Shown piece after piece: positions 53,804-62,659 of a stretch of 64,000 bases of DNA. A program made the position numbers and the translations under genes. Position 1 is the first letter of the stretch; each line of letters opens with the position of its first letter. This stretch comes from Acidobacteriota bacterium (GTDB taxonomy: Bacteria; Acidobacteriota; Terriglobia; Terriglobales; Acidobacteriaceae). The DNA lies in contig JAFDVQ010000006.1 in assembly GCA_018268915.1 (NCBI GenBank), forward strand, positions 186,001-250,000, given 5' to 3'. Under the pieces are notes generated by a model. The model ran no database searches, had not been told where the DNA came from, and saw only the letters and a program-made list of their open reading frames with translations.

Positions 53804-56566
53804 CTACTCCACCCGCAACGCCTGCACCGGATTGATCGAGGCCGCCCTCCGCGCCGGAATCCATCCCGCTACAGTAGCCGCCAGCGTAAGCACCACAACC
53901 GAGCCGGCCAGCACCCACCCGTCCACCGACTTGATCTCGTATAACTGCGAGCTCACATACTTCACACAGAACATCGCCGTTGGAACCCCAAGGGCAAGCC
54001 CGATCAGCGCCTGCACCATCGCGCCGCGCATCACCATTGCTGTCACCTTGGTTCGTGCTGCGCCCAGCGCCATCCGGATCCCGATCTCCGCCGTCCTTCG
54101 CGCCACTCCATAGGCAGTCACTCCATACAGGCCCAGTGTTGCCAGCAACAGCGCCAGCCCTCCAAAGAGCGTCGTTAGTCTCGATAGCAGACGAGCCTGG
54201 CTGAACTGCTCCCCAATCTGCGCTGAAAATGTCTGGAACCGTACAACGCTCAGATTCGGATTGATCCCAGCCAATGTCTTCCGCGCCAGCTCTTCCATCT
54301 CCGGGACCGGCCTGTTCGTCTTCAGCACAACCGCCCCGGCATACATGTTCTCGTCTTCATCGATCGACTCAGGAGTCGCACTCATGGGCCGCTGCAGCGT
54401 CGGAACGAAATACATCATGTGATCTTTCCACGTCGCGCTCTGGTAAGCGGTGTCTTCTACCACTCCCACAATCTCCCAGTCGCCTGCCGACTTCATACCG
54501 CCGCCAAAGTGCTGTCCAATCGGGTTCTCTCCCGGCTTGAACAACTGACGAACAAACTCATTGTTCACCACCGCAACATGCGGCGCATCCACCGTATCTG
54601 TCGCCAGAATCCCGCGGCCTCTCACCACGTGCGTTCCCACCGAATCGAAATAATCCGGGTTGACCTTGATGTACGAGGCGATCGCATTGTGCTCTGGTTT
54701 CCCCTGGATCTGCACGCCCCATCCGTTGTTGTTGTCCTCCATCGGCGTATAGCTTGTGATTCCAACCTTTTCGACACCGGGCAGCGCATGGAACCGTTCC
54801 TCAATAGCCCGATACAACGGTCCCACCTGCCGTTGAGAGTACCCGGCCGTTTGCGGATTGATATGCACGATGTATCGGTTCACCGGATCGAGCTTCAAGT
54901 CGATATGCTCCAGCTTGCTGAGACTCTTTCCGAACAACCCCGCGCACACCAGCAAAACCAGCGAAAGGCCCGCCTGCAACACCACTAGGCTTGTCTGCAG
55001 CACAGTTGCTCCTCCCGCAACCGACCGCGTTCCTCCACGCAGTGCATCTGCGGGAGTCGCCTTCGACGCCACCCACGCCGGCGCAACGCCAAACAACACA
55101 CCCGTCAACAGCGACAATCCAAAGGCAAATCCCAGCACGGTGAGCGATGGGCTGGCGTTGATCGGAACGCTGTCAGCTCCAGGAAACGCCATCGCCAGCA
55201 GCATCCTCGTCCCCGCGTAGGCCACCGCCAATCCTGCCACTCCTCCTGCGCTTGCCAGCAGCACGCTCTCCGTCAGCAGTTGGCGCACGATCCTTCCGCG
55301 CCGCGCACCCAATGCCGTGCGTACATTCATCTCCGCCTTCCGAGCCATGCCCCGCACCAGCAACAGGTTCGCCAGGTTCGCACAGGCAATCAACAACACA
55401 AGCCCCGACGCCGTCATTAGCATTCGCAGTTGCTTGTCGTACCCCTCCTGCATCGACTGGATGCCGCCTCCCCCTGCCGACAGCACGACATGGATCTTCC
55501 TGAGCTTTTCCGGTCCATCCTTGTCACTGAAGTGATTGGTTCCCGCCAGCTGGTGTCGCAGCAGCGTGTTCACTTTCTCCTGCAGCATGCCCTGCGAAAC
55601 ACCTGGCTTCACGCGACCGATGATGTAAAGCCACTGCAGATCCGAGTTGTGTACATAGGGCACGTTGGCCAGCCCTGGCATGGATTCGATCGGCAGATAA
55701 AACTCCGGTGGCGTTGGCAGCAGGCGATCCCCGTAAAACCCCTTCGGCGCGATTCCAACCACCGTCACCGGCTTCGTATTTACCCGGAACGTGCTTCCTA
55801 CTACGTTCGCATCGCTGTTGAATCGCGTCGTCCAAGTCTCGTAGCTCATCATTGCAGTGAATGGCGCGCCTGCAACATCATCGCGATCTTGCAGCACTCG
55901 TCCTGCAGCAGCATTTAGCCCGAAGGCCCTGAAGTAGTTCCCAGAAACAAATTCCCCCATCACTGATCGAGGCGCATCGCCGCTTCTATCCATGCGCACG
56001 ATGACCGGCCGATACGCAAACCCCGCTTGCATCGCCGCCAGATCCTCGAACTCCGGCACATTCTTCCGAAGGTACTGGTAGCTGTCGGTCGAAAAAAACG
56101 AGTACTCGCCGTCATCCTGCCAACCAATCCCAACGCAGCAGGCGTTATCGTTCCCCAGTCGCACCAGCGTCTTTGGATCCGCCACCGGCAGATTCTTCAG
56201 CAACAAGGCATTGATCAGCGTGAAGATTGCCGCATTTGCCCCGATCCCGAGCGCCAGTGTCAGCACTGCAACCATCGAGAACACCGGCGACTTCCTGAGC
56301 ATCCTCCCCGCGAACCGCACATCCTGCAACATCGTCTCCAACAGCGGCAATCCTTTCTCCGCGTGGTACTGTTCGCGCACAGCTTCTCTCGCGCCCCATT
56401 TCAAGAGCGCTTGTCTTCGCGCCTCGATCTGCGTCATTCCGGCGCGCAAATTCTCCTGAGTCTGCATCGCAACGTGCTCTTCCATCTCCTCGCGTAGCCG
56501 TTGCTGGCCGCTCCGTCCCGTCGCGAAATTCCCCGTCTTGTTCCACATGCGCCGGAGAAGCTTCAT
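53804..56566 (-). CDS. ADOP-type ABC permease, third copy
   Basis: The 920-residue product has the N-terminal prefix domain (REEMEEHVAMQTQENLRAGM, about 25-90), the first transmembrane segment with VFSMVAVLTLALGIGANAAI, a MacB-like periplasmic domain, FtsX block (about 390-500), second periplasmic domain and second FtsX block ending RRAASINPVQALRVE. Its ATG overlaps the PadR stop by one base (TGATG) with GGAGGAATTGTG as ribosome site, so the two are translated together. Substrate unknown. A start at 56626 would run into PadR and is rejected. Confidence 0.92.
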   Translation of the reverse strand: MKLLRRMWNKTGNFATGRSGQQRLREEMEEHVAMQTQENLRAGMTQIEARRQALLKWGAREAVREQYHAEKGLPLLETMLQDVRFAGRMLRKSPVFSMVAVLTLALGIGANAAIFTLINALLLKNLPVADPKTLVRLGNDNACCVGIGWQDDGEYSFFSTDSYQYLRKNVPEFEDLAAMQAGFAYRPVIVRMDRSGDAPRSVMGEFVSGNYFRAFGLNAAAGRVLQDRDDVAGAPFTAMMSYETWTTRFNSDANVVGSTFRVNTKPVTVVGIAPKGFYGDRLLPTPPEFYLPIESMPGLANVPYVHNSDLQWLYIIGRVKPGVSQGMLQEKVNTLLRHQLAGTNHFSDKDGPEKLRKIHVVLSAGGGGIQSMQEGYDKQLRMLMTASGLVLLIACANLANLLLVRGMARKAEMNVRTALGARRGRIVRQLLTESVLLASAGGVAGLAVAYAGTRMLLAMAFPGADSVPINASPSLTVLGFAFGLSLLTGVLFGVAPAWVASKATPADALRGGTRSVAGGATVLQTSLVVLQAGLSLVLLVCAGLFGKSLSKLEHIDLKLDPVNRYIVHINPQTAGYSQRQVGPLYRAIEERFHALPGVEKVGITSYTPMEDNNNGWGVQIQGKPEHNAIASYIKVNPDYFDSVGTHVVRGRGILATDTVDAPHVAVVNNEFVRQLFKPGENPIGQHFGGGMKSAGDWEIVGVVEDTAYQSATWKDHMMYFVPTLQRPMSATPESIDEDENMYAGAVVLKTNRPVPEMEELARKTLAGINPNLSVVRFQTFSAQIGEQFSQARLLSRLTTLFGGLALLLATLGLYGVTAYGVARRTAEIGIRMALGAARTKVTAMVMRGAMVQALIGLALGVPTAMFCVKYVSSQLYEIKSVDGWVLAGSVVVLTLAATVAGWIPARRAASINPVQALRVE

Positions 56567-56910
56567 CACAATTCCTCCGCCTTGGCAGCAAGAAACCGCG
56601 CCATGATCTCCGTCGTTTGCTGCCACTCCTGCACTTCGTTCTGCAGCTCCCTCCGTCCGGCTCTCGTCAGCTTGTAATAACGTGCCCTGCGATTGTTCTC
56701 CGAAGCGCCCCAGTCCGAATCAATCGATCCTTCTTGCTCCAGTCTCAGCAGCAGAGGATACAGCGTTCCCTGGTTCACCGACAGCAGATCTCCGCTGATC
56801 TGCTCGATCCGCCGAGCTATACCCCATCCGTGCAGCGGACCCAGCACGTCCAGCGTCTTCAACACCATCAGTGCCAGCGTCCCCTGCTTCACATCCGTCT
56901 TTTCGCCCAT
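56566..56910 (-). CDS. PadR family transcriptional regulator, second copy
   Basis: The 114-residue product starts with KTDVKQGTLALMVLKTLDVL and continues LHGWGIARRIEQISGDLLSV and NQGTLYPLLLRLEQEGSI, the PadR winged helix. It overlaps the permease gene by one base, and both form an operon. Upstream it has no copy of the ATCTACAA repeat used by the first PadR; instead a different inverted repeat (TTTCCT/AGGAAA) is present, so the two regulators probably have separate targets. Confidence 0.92.
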   Translation of the reverse strand: MGEKTDVKQGTLALMVLKTLDVLGPLHGWGIARRIEQISGDLLSVNQGTLYPLLLRLEQEGSIDSDWGASENNRRARYYKLTRAGRRELQNEVQEWQQTTEIMARFLAAKAEEL

Positions 56911-56949
56911 CGGCCTGCACCTGTAGCTTTCCCAAAGAAGGCTTACATA

Positions 56950-56963
56950 TTTCCTTTAGGAAA
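56950..56963 (-). promoter_or_regulatory. Candidate operator of the second PadR gene
   Basis: TTTCCT (56950-56955) and AGGAAA (56958-56963) form a 6-base-arm palindrome about 40 bases before the PadR start. It sits beside a possible minus-strand -10 box, TATGTA. It is shorter and less certain than the operator of the first PadR. Confidence 0.4.
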
Positions 56964-57170
56964 ACAACAGGGATCTGTTACCGTCCGTCACAAACCTGAA
57001 ACGCGAGTTGAAACGGGGAAACTGAATCCTCAAAATGAGCGTCATTCCGACCGGAGGTCGCCTCTGGCGACCGTAGTGGAGGAACCCGCAGTTGCTCTTC
57101 GTTTACGCCAAGAAGTCGCCTGGTCTCCGGGCAATGACAATCGCCAGCAACTGAAGGAGGGTGTAGATTC

Positions 57171-57722
57171 TTGTCTGTGACGACATCACGCAAACGGTCT
57201 GCAATTGGCTCTGCAGCCGCACTCATCCTTCTCGTCGGGCTCGTGTTCTCCTACCGAGCGTATTACCTCGCACCGCCATTCAAAGTCGCTCCACTCCCGA
57301 AAAATGCACGTACATTGACTTCCGCCGAGGTCGACGAGATTCTCTCCGCTAATTTCCAGGTGATTCGAAGGGTTCAGCAAATCCCACCGGAAGTCAAAGC
57401 TGACTACACCACACTTTCAAATGAGCCGTTCACGATGGTGAACCCCGGGCAGAAGAGGAGCACCGATGGAATCATTCCCGGCGTTCCGAACAAAAAACTG
57501 GTGCTTGTGGGCTTAGCTGGAGAACGTGCAGTACTTATCTTCAAACGAGGAGGACTCGAGGATACAACCAACGCCGCTGTTTTCTCGCACAGAGGAAATG
57601 GTGGCGTGTGGACCGCTAGGTTGCGGGATAACTCAGTTCAGGACATCCCGACATTGAGAGACGCCGTTCACAGTCACCGCTTTGAACCGTGGGACGCAAA
57701 CTTCCTGTTTGCCAATCCATAG
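57171..57722 (+). CDS. Hypothetical protein with N-terminal membrane anchor
   Basis: The 183-residue product has a single hydrophobic segment at about 10-33 (SAAALILLVGLVFSYRAYYL) and a polar remainder with no recognised domain (a segment LKNARTL-like TSAEVDEILSANFQVIRRVQ looks helical). It would sit in the inner membrane with its body in the periplasm. TTG 57171 is favoured by GGAGG 10 bases upstream; GTG 57177 is the alternative. Its upstream region (56964-57170) is shared with the divergent PadR gene. Confidence 0.55.
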   Translation: MSVTTSRKRSAIGSAAALILLVGLVFSYRAYYLAPPFKVAPLPKNARTLTSAEVDEILSANFQVIRRVQQIPPEVKADYTTLSNEPFTMVNPGQKRSTDGIIPGVPNKKLVLVGLAGERAVLIFKRGGLEDTTNAAVFSHRGNGGVWTARLRDNSVQDIPTLRDAVHSHRFEPWDANFLFANP

Positions 57723-57794
57723 CCGCGAACGACTGCTCATCAAACAGCACCCCAGAGAGCTGGCCGAGACTGTAATCTCCGTCTCGGTTTCGCC

Positions 57795-60152
57795 TCAAAA
57801 CGTCCCCGTCAACCTCACAAAAAAACTCCGCGGCGGCCCAATCGCATTCCCTGAAAACAACCCTCCAAAATCAATCACGTCCAGCACATTGTTCAGGTTC
57901 TGCCCATCCGCCTGCAGTCGCACATTCACCTTGTCGCCGCGACGATACAACTCCGCCCCCGCCGATGCATTCACCTGAAACGCCGGCAGAATGCGCCCGC
58001 GATCGAAATTGATCCGATCCAGCACCTGCCTCCCGTACTGCGCCAGCACAGTATCCGGATCGCCATCAAATTCGAACGGCAGCCCTGAGTCATACTGCAC
58101 CCCTCCCGCCATCCAGAACCGCGGATGAGCCTGATACCTGACCTGACCGCGGAGGGTATTGCGCTGATCCTGCGTTGACGGAAAATGTCCAGTCAGATTT
58201 GTCGTCGCATCGGTCGCGCTATCTCCAAGAAACAACCCGCCCGTCACCGGATTCCACGAGTTCCCAACCTGGTATGAGTAGCTGAGAAATCCCGAAACCT
58301 TCCGCCATGCCGGAATGTCCAGCTTTCCCTCTGCTCCGTAAACGATCGCCTTCCGGAACGAGATCGGAAAGCTGATGCTCGTATTCTCAACCTGATCGTC
58401 ATCCGCGAAGTTGTTCACCACCCGCCGGAAATAATTGACATCCAGCTTCGCCTTACCCAGCACGCTCTGCGTCCATCCGCCCTCGAAGTAATCTCCCACG
58501 GAAGGTTCAACAGGCAGCCGCAAAAAGGCCGTTGGATCCAGCGCTTCAATCTCTGCCGAGCTTGAAAGCAAAATATTCTGTGACGATGGCGTCTGAAAAA
58601 CCCGGTCATACGAGAAATGCAAGATCGAATCCGTCGAATCGAAATGCCTCGAGATTGCAAATCGCGGTTGCACGCTTTGCCGATTCACCAGCAGCTGGTA
58701 GTGATCCCATCTCAATCCCGCGTTGATCGACCATTTCCCCAGGTGGATCAGGTCCTGAACAAAAATAGACTGCTCCAAATCCGGCCTTTCCCCCGCAAAT
58801 CCAAATGTGAGCGGGGTCCCGTCATCAAACCGGCTTGGATCCGTGATCTCGTAGCTCGTGTTTTCGTGAAGAAATGTATTGTCCGACTCAAACCCTGTCT
58901 TCCACTCGTGTATTCCTCTGCTCGCGGTTAGCGTTGCTCTGAAATACCCTTCACGAAACCGGTTGTGCTGAAACACCTCCACCGGTGTCGACTCCGGATT
59001 CGAATTGAAATCATTCGCGTTCTCCCGCACCATTCCTGCAAAACGCGCAAGCGTCCGCGGCGAGAAGGTGTGCTCATACGACGCGATCCCCATCGTCTCG
59101 ATGTTGTCTGCTGTCTGCCTCTGGCCCGCTGCCTGCTGGATCAGCTCGTTGGGAATGTCATACCGTGATAACTCATGCCGCACCGTCATGCTTACGCGGT
59201 CGTTGCTCGTTACATCGCGCTCAAACCGTCCCGAGAAGTCCCCCAGCGTTCCTCTGTTCGAATAGTTCTGCGGCACCACCGGATTGAGATAATGATCGGT
59301 TCTGCCTCCGCTCGCGCTCGCGCCTAGCGTGTTCTTGCCAGACGTATACTGCCCCTGCGCAAACGCACTTCCGCTACCGAAGCTTCCGCCTGCCAGTCCC
59401 AAATCTCCATGAAATCCCGGCTGCGCATTCCGCTCCGTATTCACCTCAACCACGCCGCCCAGCTTTCTGCCATACTCCGCCGGAATCCCAGCCGTATAAA
59501 TGCTCAGCGACTCCACGTCATCAGCCCCAATCTCCGGCCCGAAGCTGGGTGACCTGTTGTCTGTCAACGGAATGCCGTCCACCACGAATTGCGTCTGATT
59601 CTCCGACCCTCGCGGGTGCAGCACCGCATTCCCTTCAAAAAGCCACCCCGGTTGCGAGTTCACAAGGTCCTGCAATGACCTTCCCGGAATCGACCCCAGC
59701 CGCCGCTGAATCGATGTAGCGCCCACCTGATCCACATTTCCCGGCTGTTCCGGATCGATCAGCGTGCTCGCCGCCTGCACCGAAATCGTCTCCTCCACCG
59801 TCGCAAGTCTGAGCGCAATCGAATGCTTGAGCGGAATGCTCGAACGAATTGAAATCGTCTCGCTCACCGCTGCGAATCCCGCCTGATCCACATCCAGCCG
59901 ATAGATCCCGTACGGCAGCCTGGCGGCATCCACTCTTCCCTGCTTGTCCGTTTCCAGATCCGCGCGGTACTGGTTAGCTTCGCTCGACAAATGGACAGTC
60001 GCCCGGACGCCCCCGCCCGACGGATCTGTCACATGCAGCCGCAACTCCCCATGGTTCGCCTGTCCGTAGACCCCACCAGAAACAAGACACAAGACCGCCA
60101 GATACAGCGTCAACAACTTCGCCGGGGAAAGGTGTTGCACTTCGATGATCAT
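57795..60152 (-). CDS. TonB-dependent receptor with N-terminal carboxypeptidase-regulatory-like domain
   Basis: The 785-residue product starts with a signal peptide (LLTLYLAVLCLVSGGVYGQ), then a beta-sandwich of the carboxypeptidase-regulatory type (about 33-115: GELRLHVTDPSGGGVRATVH, DVDQAGFAAVSETISI), a plug (ETISVQAASTL to QFVVDGIPLTDNRSP) and a long barrel whose last strand is RSFFVRLTGTF. These Oar/SusC-related receptors import large substrates across the outer membrane with TonB energy. At under 800 residues it is shorter than most acidobacterial Oar-like receptors of about 1,000. Substrate unknown. Confidence 0.9.
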   Translation of the reverse strand: MIIEVQHLSPAKLLTLYLAVLCLVSGGVYGQANHGELRLHVTDPSGGGVRATVHLSSEANQYRADLETDKQGRVDAARLPYGIYRLDVDQAGFAAVSETISIRSSIPLKHSIALRLATVEETISVQAASTLIDPEQPGNVDQVGATSIQRRLGSIPGRSLQDLVNSQPGWLFEGNAVLHPRGSENQTQFVVDGIPLTDNRSPSFGPEIGADDVESLSIYTAGIPAEYGRKLGGVVEVNTERNAQPGFHGDLGLAGGSFGSGSAFAQGQYTSGKNTLGASASGGRTDHYLNPVVPQNYSNRGTLGDFSGRFERDVTSNDRVSMTVRHELSRYDIPNELIQQAAGQRQTADNIETMGIASYEHTFSPRTLARFAGMVRENANDFNSNPESTPVEVFQHNRFREGYFRATLTASRGIHEWKTGFESDNTFLHENTSYEITDPSRFDDGTPLTFGFAGERPDLEQSIFVQDLIHLGKWSINAGLRWDHYQLLVNRQSVQPRFAISRHFDSTDSILHFSYDRVFQTPSSQNILLSSSAEIEALDPTAFLRLPVEPSVGDYFEGGWTQSVLGKAKLDVNYFRRVVNNFADDDQVENTSISFPISFRKAIVYGAEGKLDIPAWRKVSGFLSYSYQVGNSWNPVTGGLFLGDSATDATTNLTGHFPSTQDQRNTLRGQVRYQAHPRFWMAGGVQYDSGLPFEFDGDPDTVLAQYGRQVLDRINFDRGRILPAFQVNASAGAELYRRGDKVNVRLQADGQNLNNVLDVIDFGGLFSGNAIGPPRSFFVRLTGTF

Positions 60153-60572
60153 TCGGTGGTTTACTCGGAAGGTGGACCTCTACACTAGTGACTATTCTCA
60201 GGCCTGACAGGTTGTTCGTATATCCCACAAACGCTTCGTTATATCTTTACAAAAACCATGTGACGTGGCTTACCACAGTCGTCCCGCCTCCACCCGCTGA
60301 ACCTGCTTGCGGGTCCTGTCGATAGATCAATCAAGGATTGCTGACTCCGCGCGGGACAGCTTGCAAGGGAAACTGCCAGACCCATGGAAGGTAGCAAAGC
60401 GTGGCCAGACTCATTGAAAAAGTACAGCGGGCGAAAATCACGACTCAATGGTGGCAGATTTTTGCCCTCGCGATGCCTGTCACGGCCCCCACTACGGCGA
60501 CAATGCGCTCAAAGCCTTTGATTCGCCGACACTTCTATCGGATCTCTCTCCCTGCAGGGAGGCGAAACTGAA
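60153..60572. other. Divergent 420-base intergenic region
   Basis: The gap between the TonB receptor and the GGDEF-EAL gene has no gene that I can support. It must carry both promoters. Just before the GGDEF-EAL start there is a perfect 14-base palindrome CTCCCTGCAGGGAG (60548-60561) that includes most of the ribosome site AGGGAGG. Confidence 0.5.
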
Positions 60573-62639
60573 ATGAAGCGAGCCCTGTCCACCAGCCTCG
60601 CCACTGACATCATGATTGTGGTTCTCATCGCCAGTTGCGCCGCCCTGGCCGTCTTCAGCATGGTCTCGGTTAGGCTCAACCGCGACCGACTCCTCGCGCA
60701 ACTCGATGCTCAGCTTGCAACTCTCGCCGACATCATCGCCCAGAACTCCACTGCCCCTCTCGATTTCGAGGACAGAGATGCTGCCGAGAATGTTCTTCAG
60801 GCGCTTCGCAGAGAGCCGCACATCCTCTCCTCCTGCCTGTATTCCGGCTCCGGCGCCCTCTTCGCCGAATACCGCCGCACCACGGGCGACACCTTCTGCC
60901 CTGCCCGATCGGCACAGATAACATCTCTTGGCCCCCACTACCGCCGGGCTCTCCGTCCTGCTCTTCGTGGCGATAAATACGTTGGATCCATAATTCTCAC
61001 TTCGGATTTGCGCGACATTGCGGCCCAGGAGCACCGCCTCATCATCACGTTTCTTCTGCTCGCTCTGATATCCCTTGCAATCGCCGGCGCCTCCGGATCG
61101 GTACTACAGTACCGGATCTCCCGCCCGATCAGGAGCCTCGCTCGAGCGATGCACAAGGTCACCGCAGAAGGGAGCTTCGACGCCCACGTTCGAGTCTGGG
61201 GCAGCAAAGACATCGCGCAGCTCGCCCTGGGGTTTAACTCCATGATCACCGAGCTTCAGCGCCGCAATCGCCTGGCCAAGCTCGCAGACGAGCGCCTCCA
61301 GGAGCAGGCTCGCACCGATTCACTGACCGGCTTGCCCAACCGCCGCCTTTTCACCGAATTTCTCACCATTGCCATCGCCACTGCCCGAAGAAAGCAGCAG
61401 CTCATGGCTCTGCTCTACATCGATCTCGATGGCTTCAAGCTGGTCAACGACAGCCTCGGCCATAGCATCGGTGACCTCCTCTTGCGCGACGTAGCGTCCC
61501 GCCTCAAGTCCAGAATCCGTGTCTCCGATTCCCTGGCGCGAATCGGAGGAGACGAGTTCGCCATCATCCTTACGGATATAAGAGAGATTCAAAACGCCGG
61601 ATCTGTCGCAGCATCTCTTCTGGAATGCATGACCACTCCGTTTCGCCTCGAAGGACACGAGATCACGGTTGGTGCCAGCATCGGCATCAGTGTCTTTCAG
61701 GACGGACAGCAGCACGGAACGGATTTGCTTCGTCAGGCCGACAGCGCAATGTATGCCGCCAAACGAGGAGGCCGAAACCGGGTCGCCTACTTCACTGAGG
61801 AACTCAGATCGGTAGCCAGCGAACGCCTCACCCTCGAAAATCAGCTCCGCGGCGCCATCGGTCGAGGCGAAATCTTCCTTCATTATCAGCCGGAGTTCGA
61901 TTCTCTTACAGGAAACATAATTCGCTTCGAAGCCTTGGCGCGATGGCACCACCCTCAGCTCGGTCACATCGCTCCGAATCGGTTCATTCCCGTAGCTGAA
62001 GAAAGCGGCTTGATTCATCCTCTCGGGCGCTATGTGCTCGAGCAGGCTTGTCGCGAGGCCGTCAGATGGCAGACAACTCCCTCAGCACCTATTCAGGTTG
62101 CCGTAAACGTCTCACCCCTTCAGTTCAGCTCCGAGACCATCGTGCAGGATGTTTGCCGCGCGCTCGACAGCACAGGCCTCCCACCTCGACTCTTGCAGAT
62201 CGAGCTCACAGAATCGGTCATGATGGGGTCACTGCAGCGCTCTCTTGAAAAAATGCAAAGCCTGCGTGCCCTCGGCGTGAGTTTGGCCCTGGATGACTTC
62301 GGAACTGGCTTCTCCTGCCTGAGCTATCTGCCCGAACTTCCCCTGGCAGCTATCAAGTTAGACCGGTCGTTCGTGTCCAAGCTGATGACTGTATCAGGCT
62401 CCAACAAGATGATCCGCTCGATCGTTGATCTGGCTCACAGCATGAACATGCGCGTCATCGCCGAAGGAGTGGAAGAAAAGTCGCAGCTGGAACTCATTAA
62501 GAAACTGGGCGTCGATGAGGTCCAGGGATTCCTGCTCGGCCGCCCAGGCCCTAATCCCATCTCTCTTCTGCAGGCGTCTTCAGCGCGACCACAGCAAAGT
62601 TGCGGGGTCGCGCCTGTTACGGTTCTCTCAACTTCCTGA
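60573..62639 (+). CDS. CHASE8-HAMP-GGDEF-EAL cyclic-di-GMP enzyme
   Basis: The 688-residue product is an inner-membrane signalling protein: a first helix (IMIVVLIASCAALAVFSMVS), a periplasmic CHASE8 domain (about 32-135: LATLADIIAQNSTAPLDFED then LQALRREPHILSSCLYSGSG), a second helix (about 155-178), HAMP (to about 235), GGDEF (245-410) with intact RIGGDEF and the inhibitory-site RVSD five residues before it, and EAL (415-675) with RFEALARWHHP, DDFGTGFSCLSYL and AEGVEE. Both catalytic sites look intact, so it may make and degrade cyclic-di-GMP. ATG 60573 follows AGGGAGG; its ribosome site lies in a palindrome. Confidence 0.93.
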   Translation: MKRALSTSLATDIMIVVLIASCAALAVFSMVSVRLNRDRLLAQLDAQLATLADIIAQNSTAPLDFEDRDAAENVLQALRREPHILSSCLYSGSGALFAEYRRTTGDTFCPARSAQITSLGPHYRRALRPALRGDKYVGSIILTSDLRDIAAQEHRLIITFLLLALISLAIAGASGSVLQYRISRPIRSLARAMHKVTAEGSFDAHVRVWGSKDIAQLALGFNSMITELQRRNRLAKLADERLQEQARTDSLTGLPNRRLFTEFLTIAIATARRKQQLMALLYIDLDGFKLVNDSLGHSIGDLLLRDVASRLKSRIRVSDSLARIGGDEFAIILTDIREIQNAGSVAASLLECMTTPFRLEGHEITVGASIGISVFQDGQQHGTDLLRQADSAMYAAKRGGRNRVAYFTEELRSVASERLTLENQLRGAIGRGEIFLHYQPEFDSLTGNIIRFEALARWHHPQLGHIAPNRFIPVAEESGLIHPLGRYVLEQACREAVRWQTTPSAPIQVAVNVSPLQFSSETIVQDVCRALDSTGLPPRLLQIELTESVMMGSLQRSLEKMQSLRALGVSLALDDFGTGFSCLSYLPELPLAAIKLDRSFVSKLMTVSGSNKMIRSIVDLAHSMNMRVIAEGVEEKSQLELIKKLGVDEVQGFLLGRPGPNPISLLQASSARPQQSCGVAPVTVLSTS

Positions 62640-62659
62640 AAGACGCCTCTTCCTGCACG

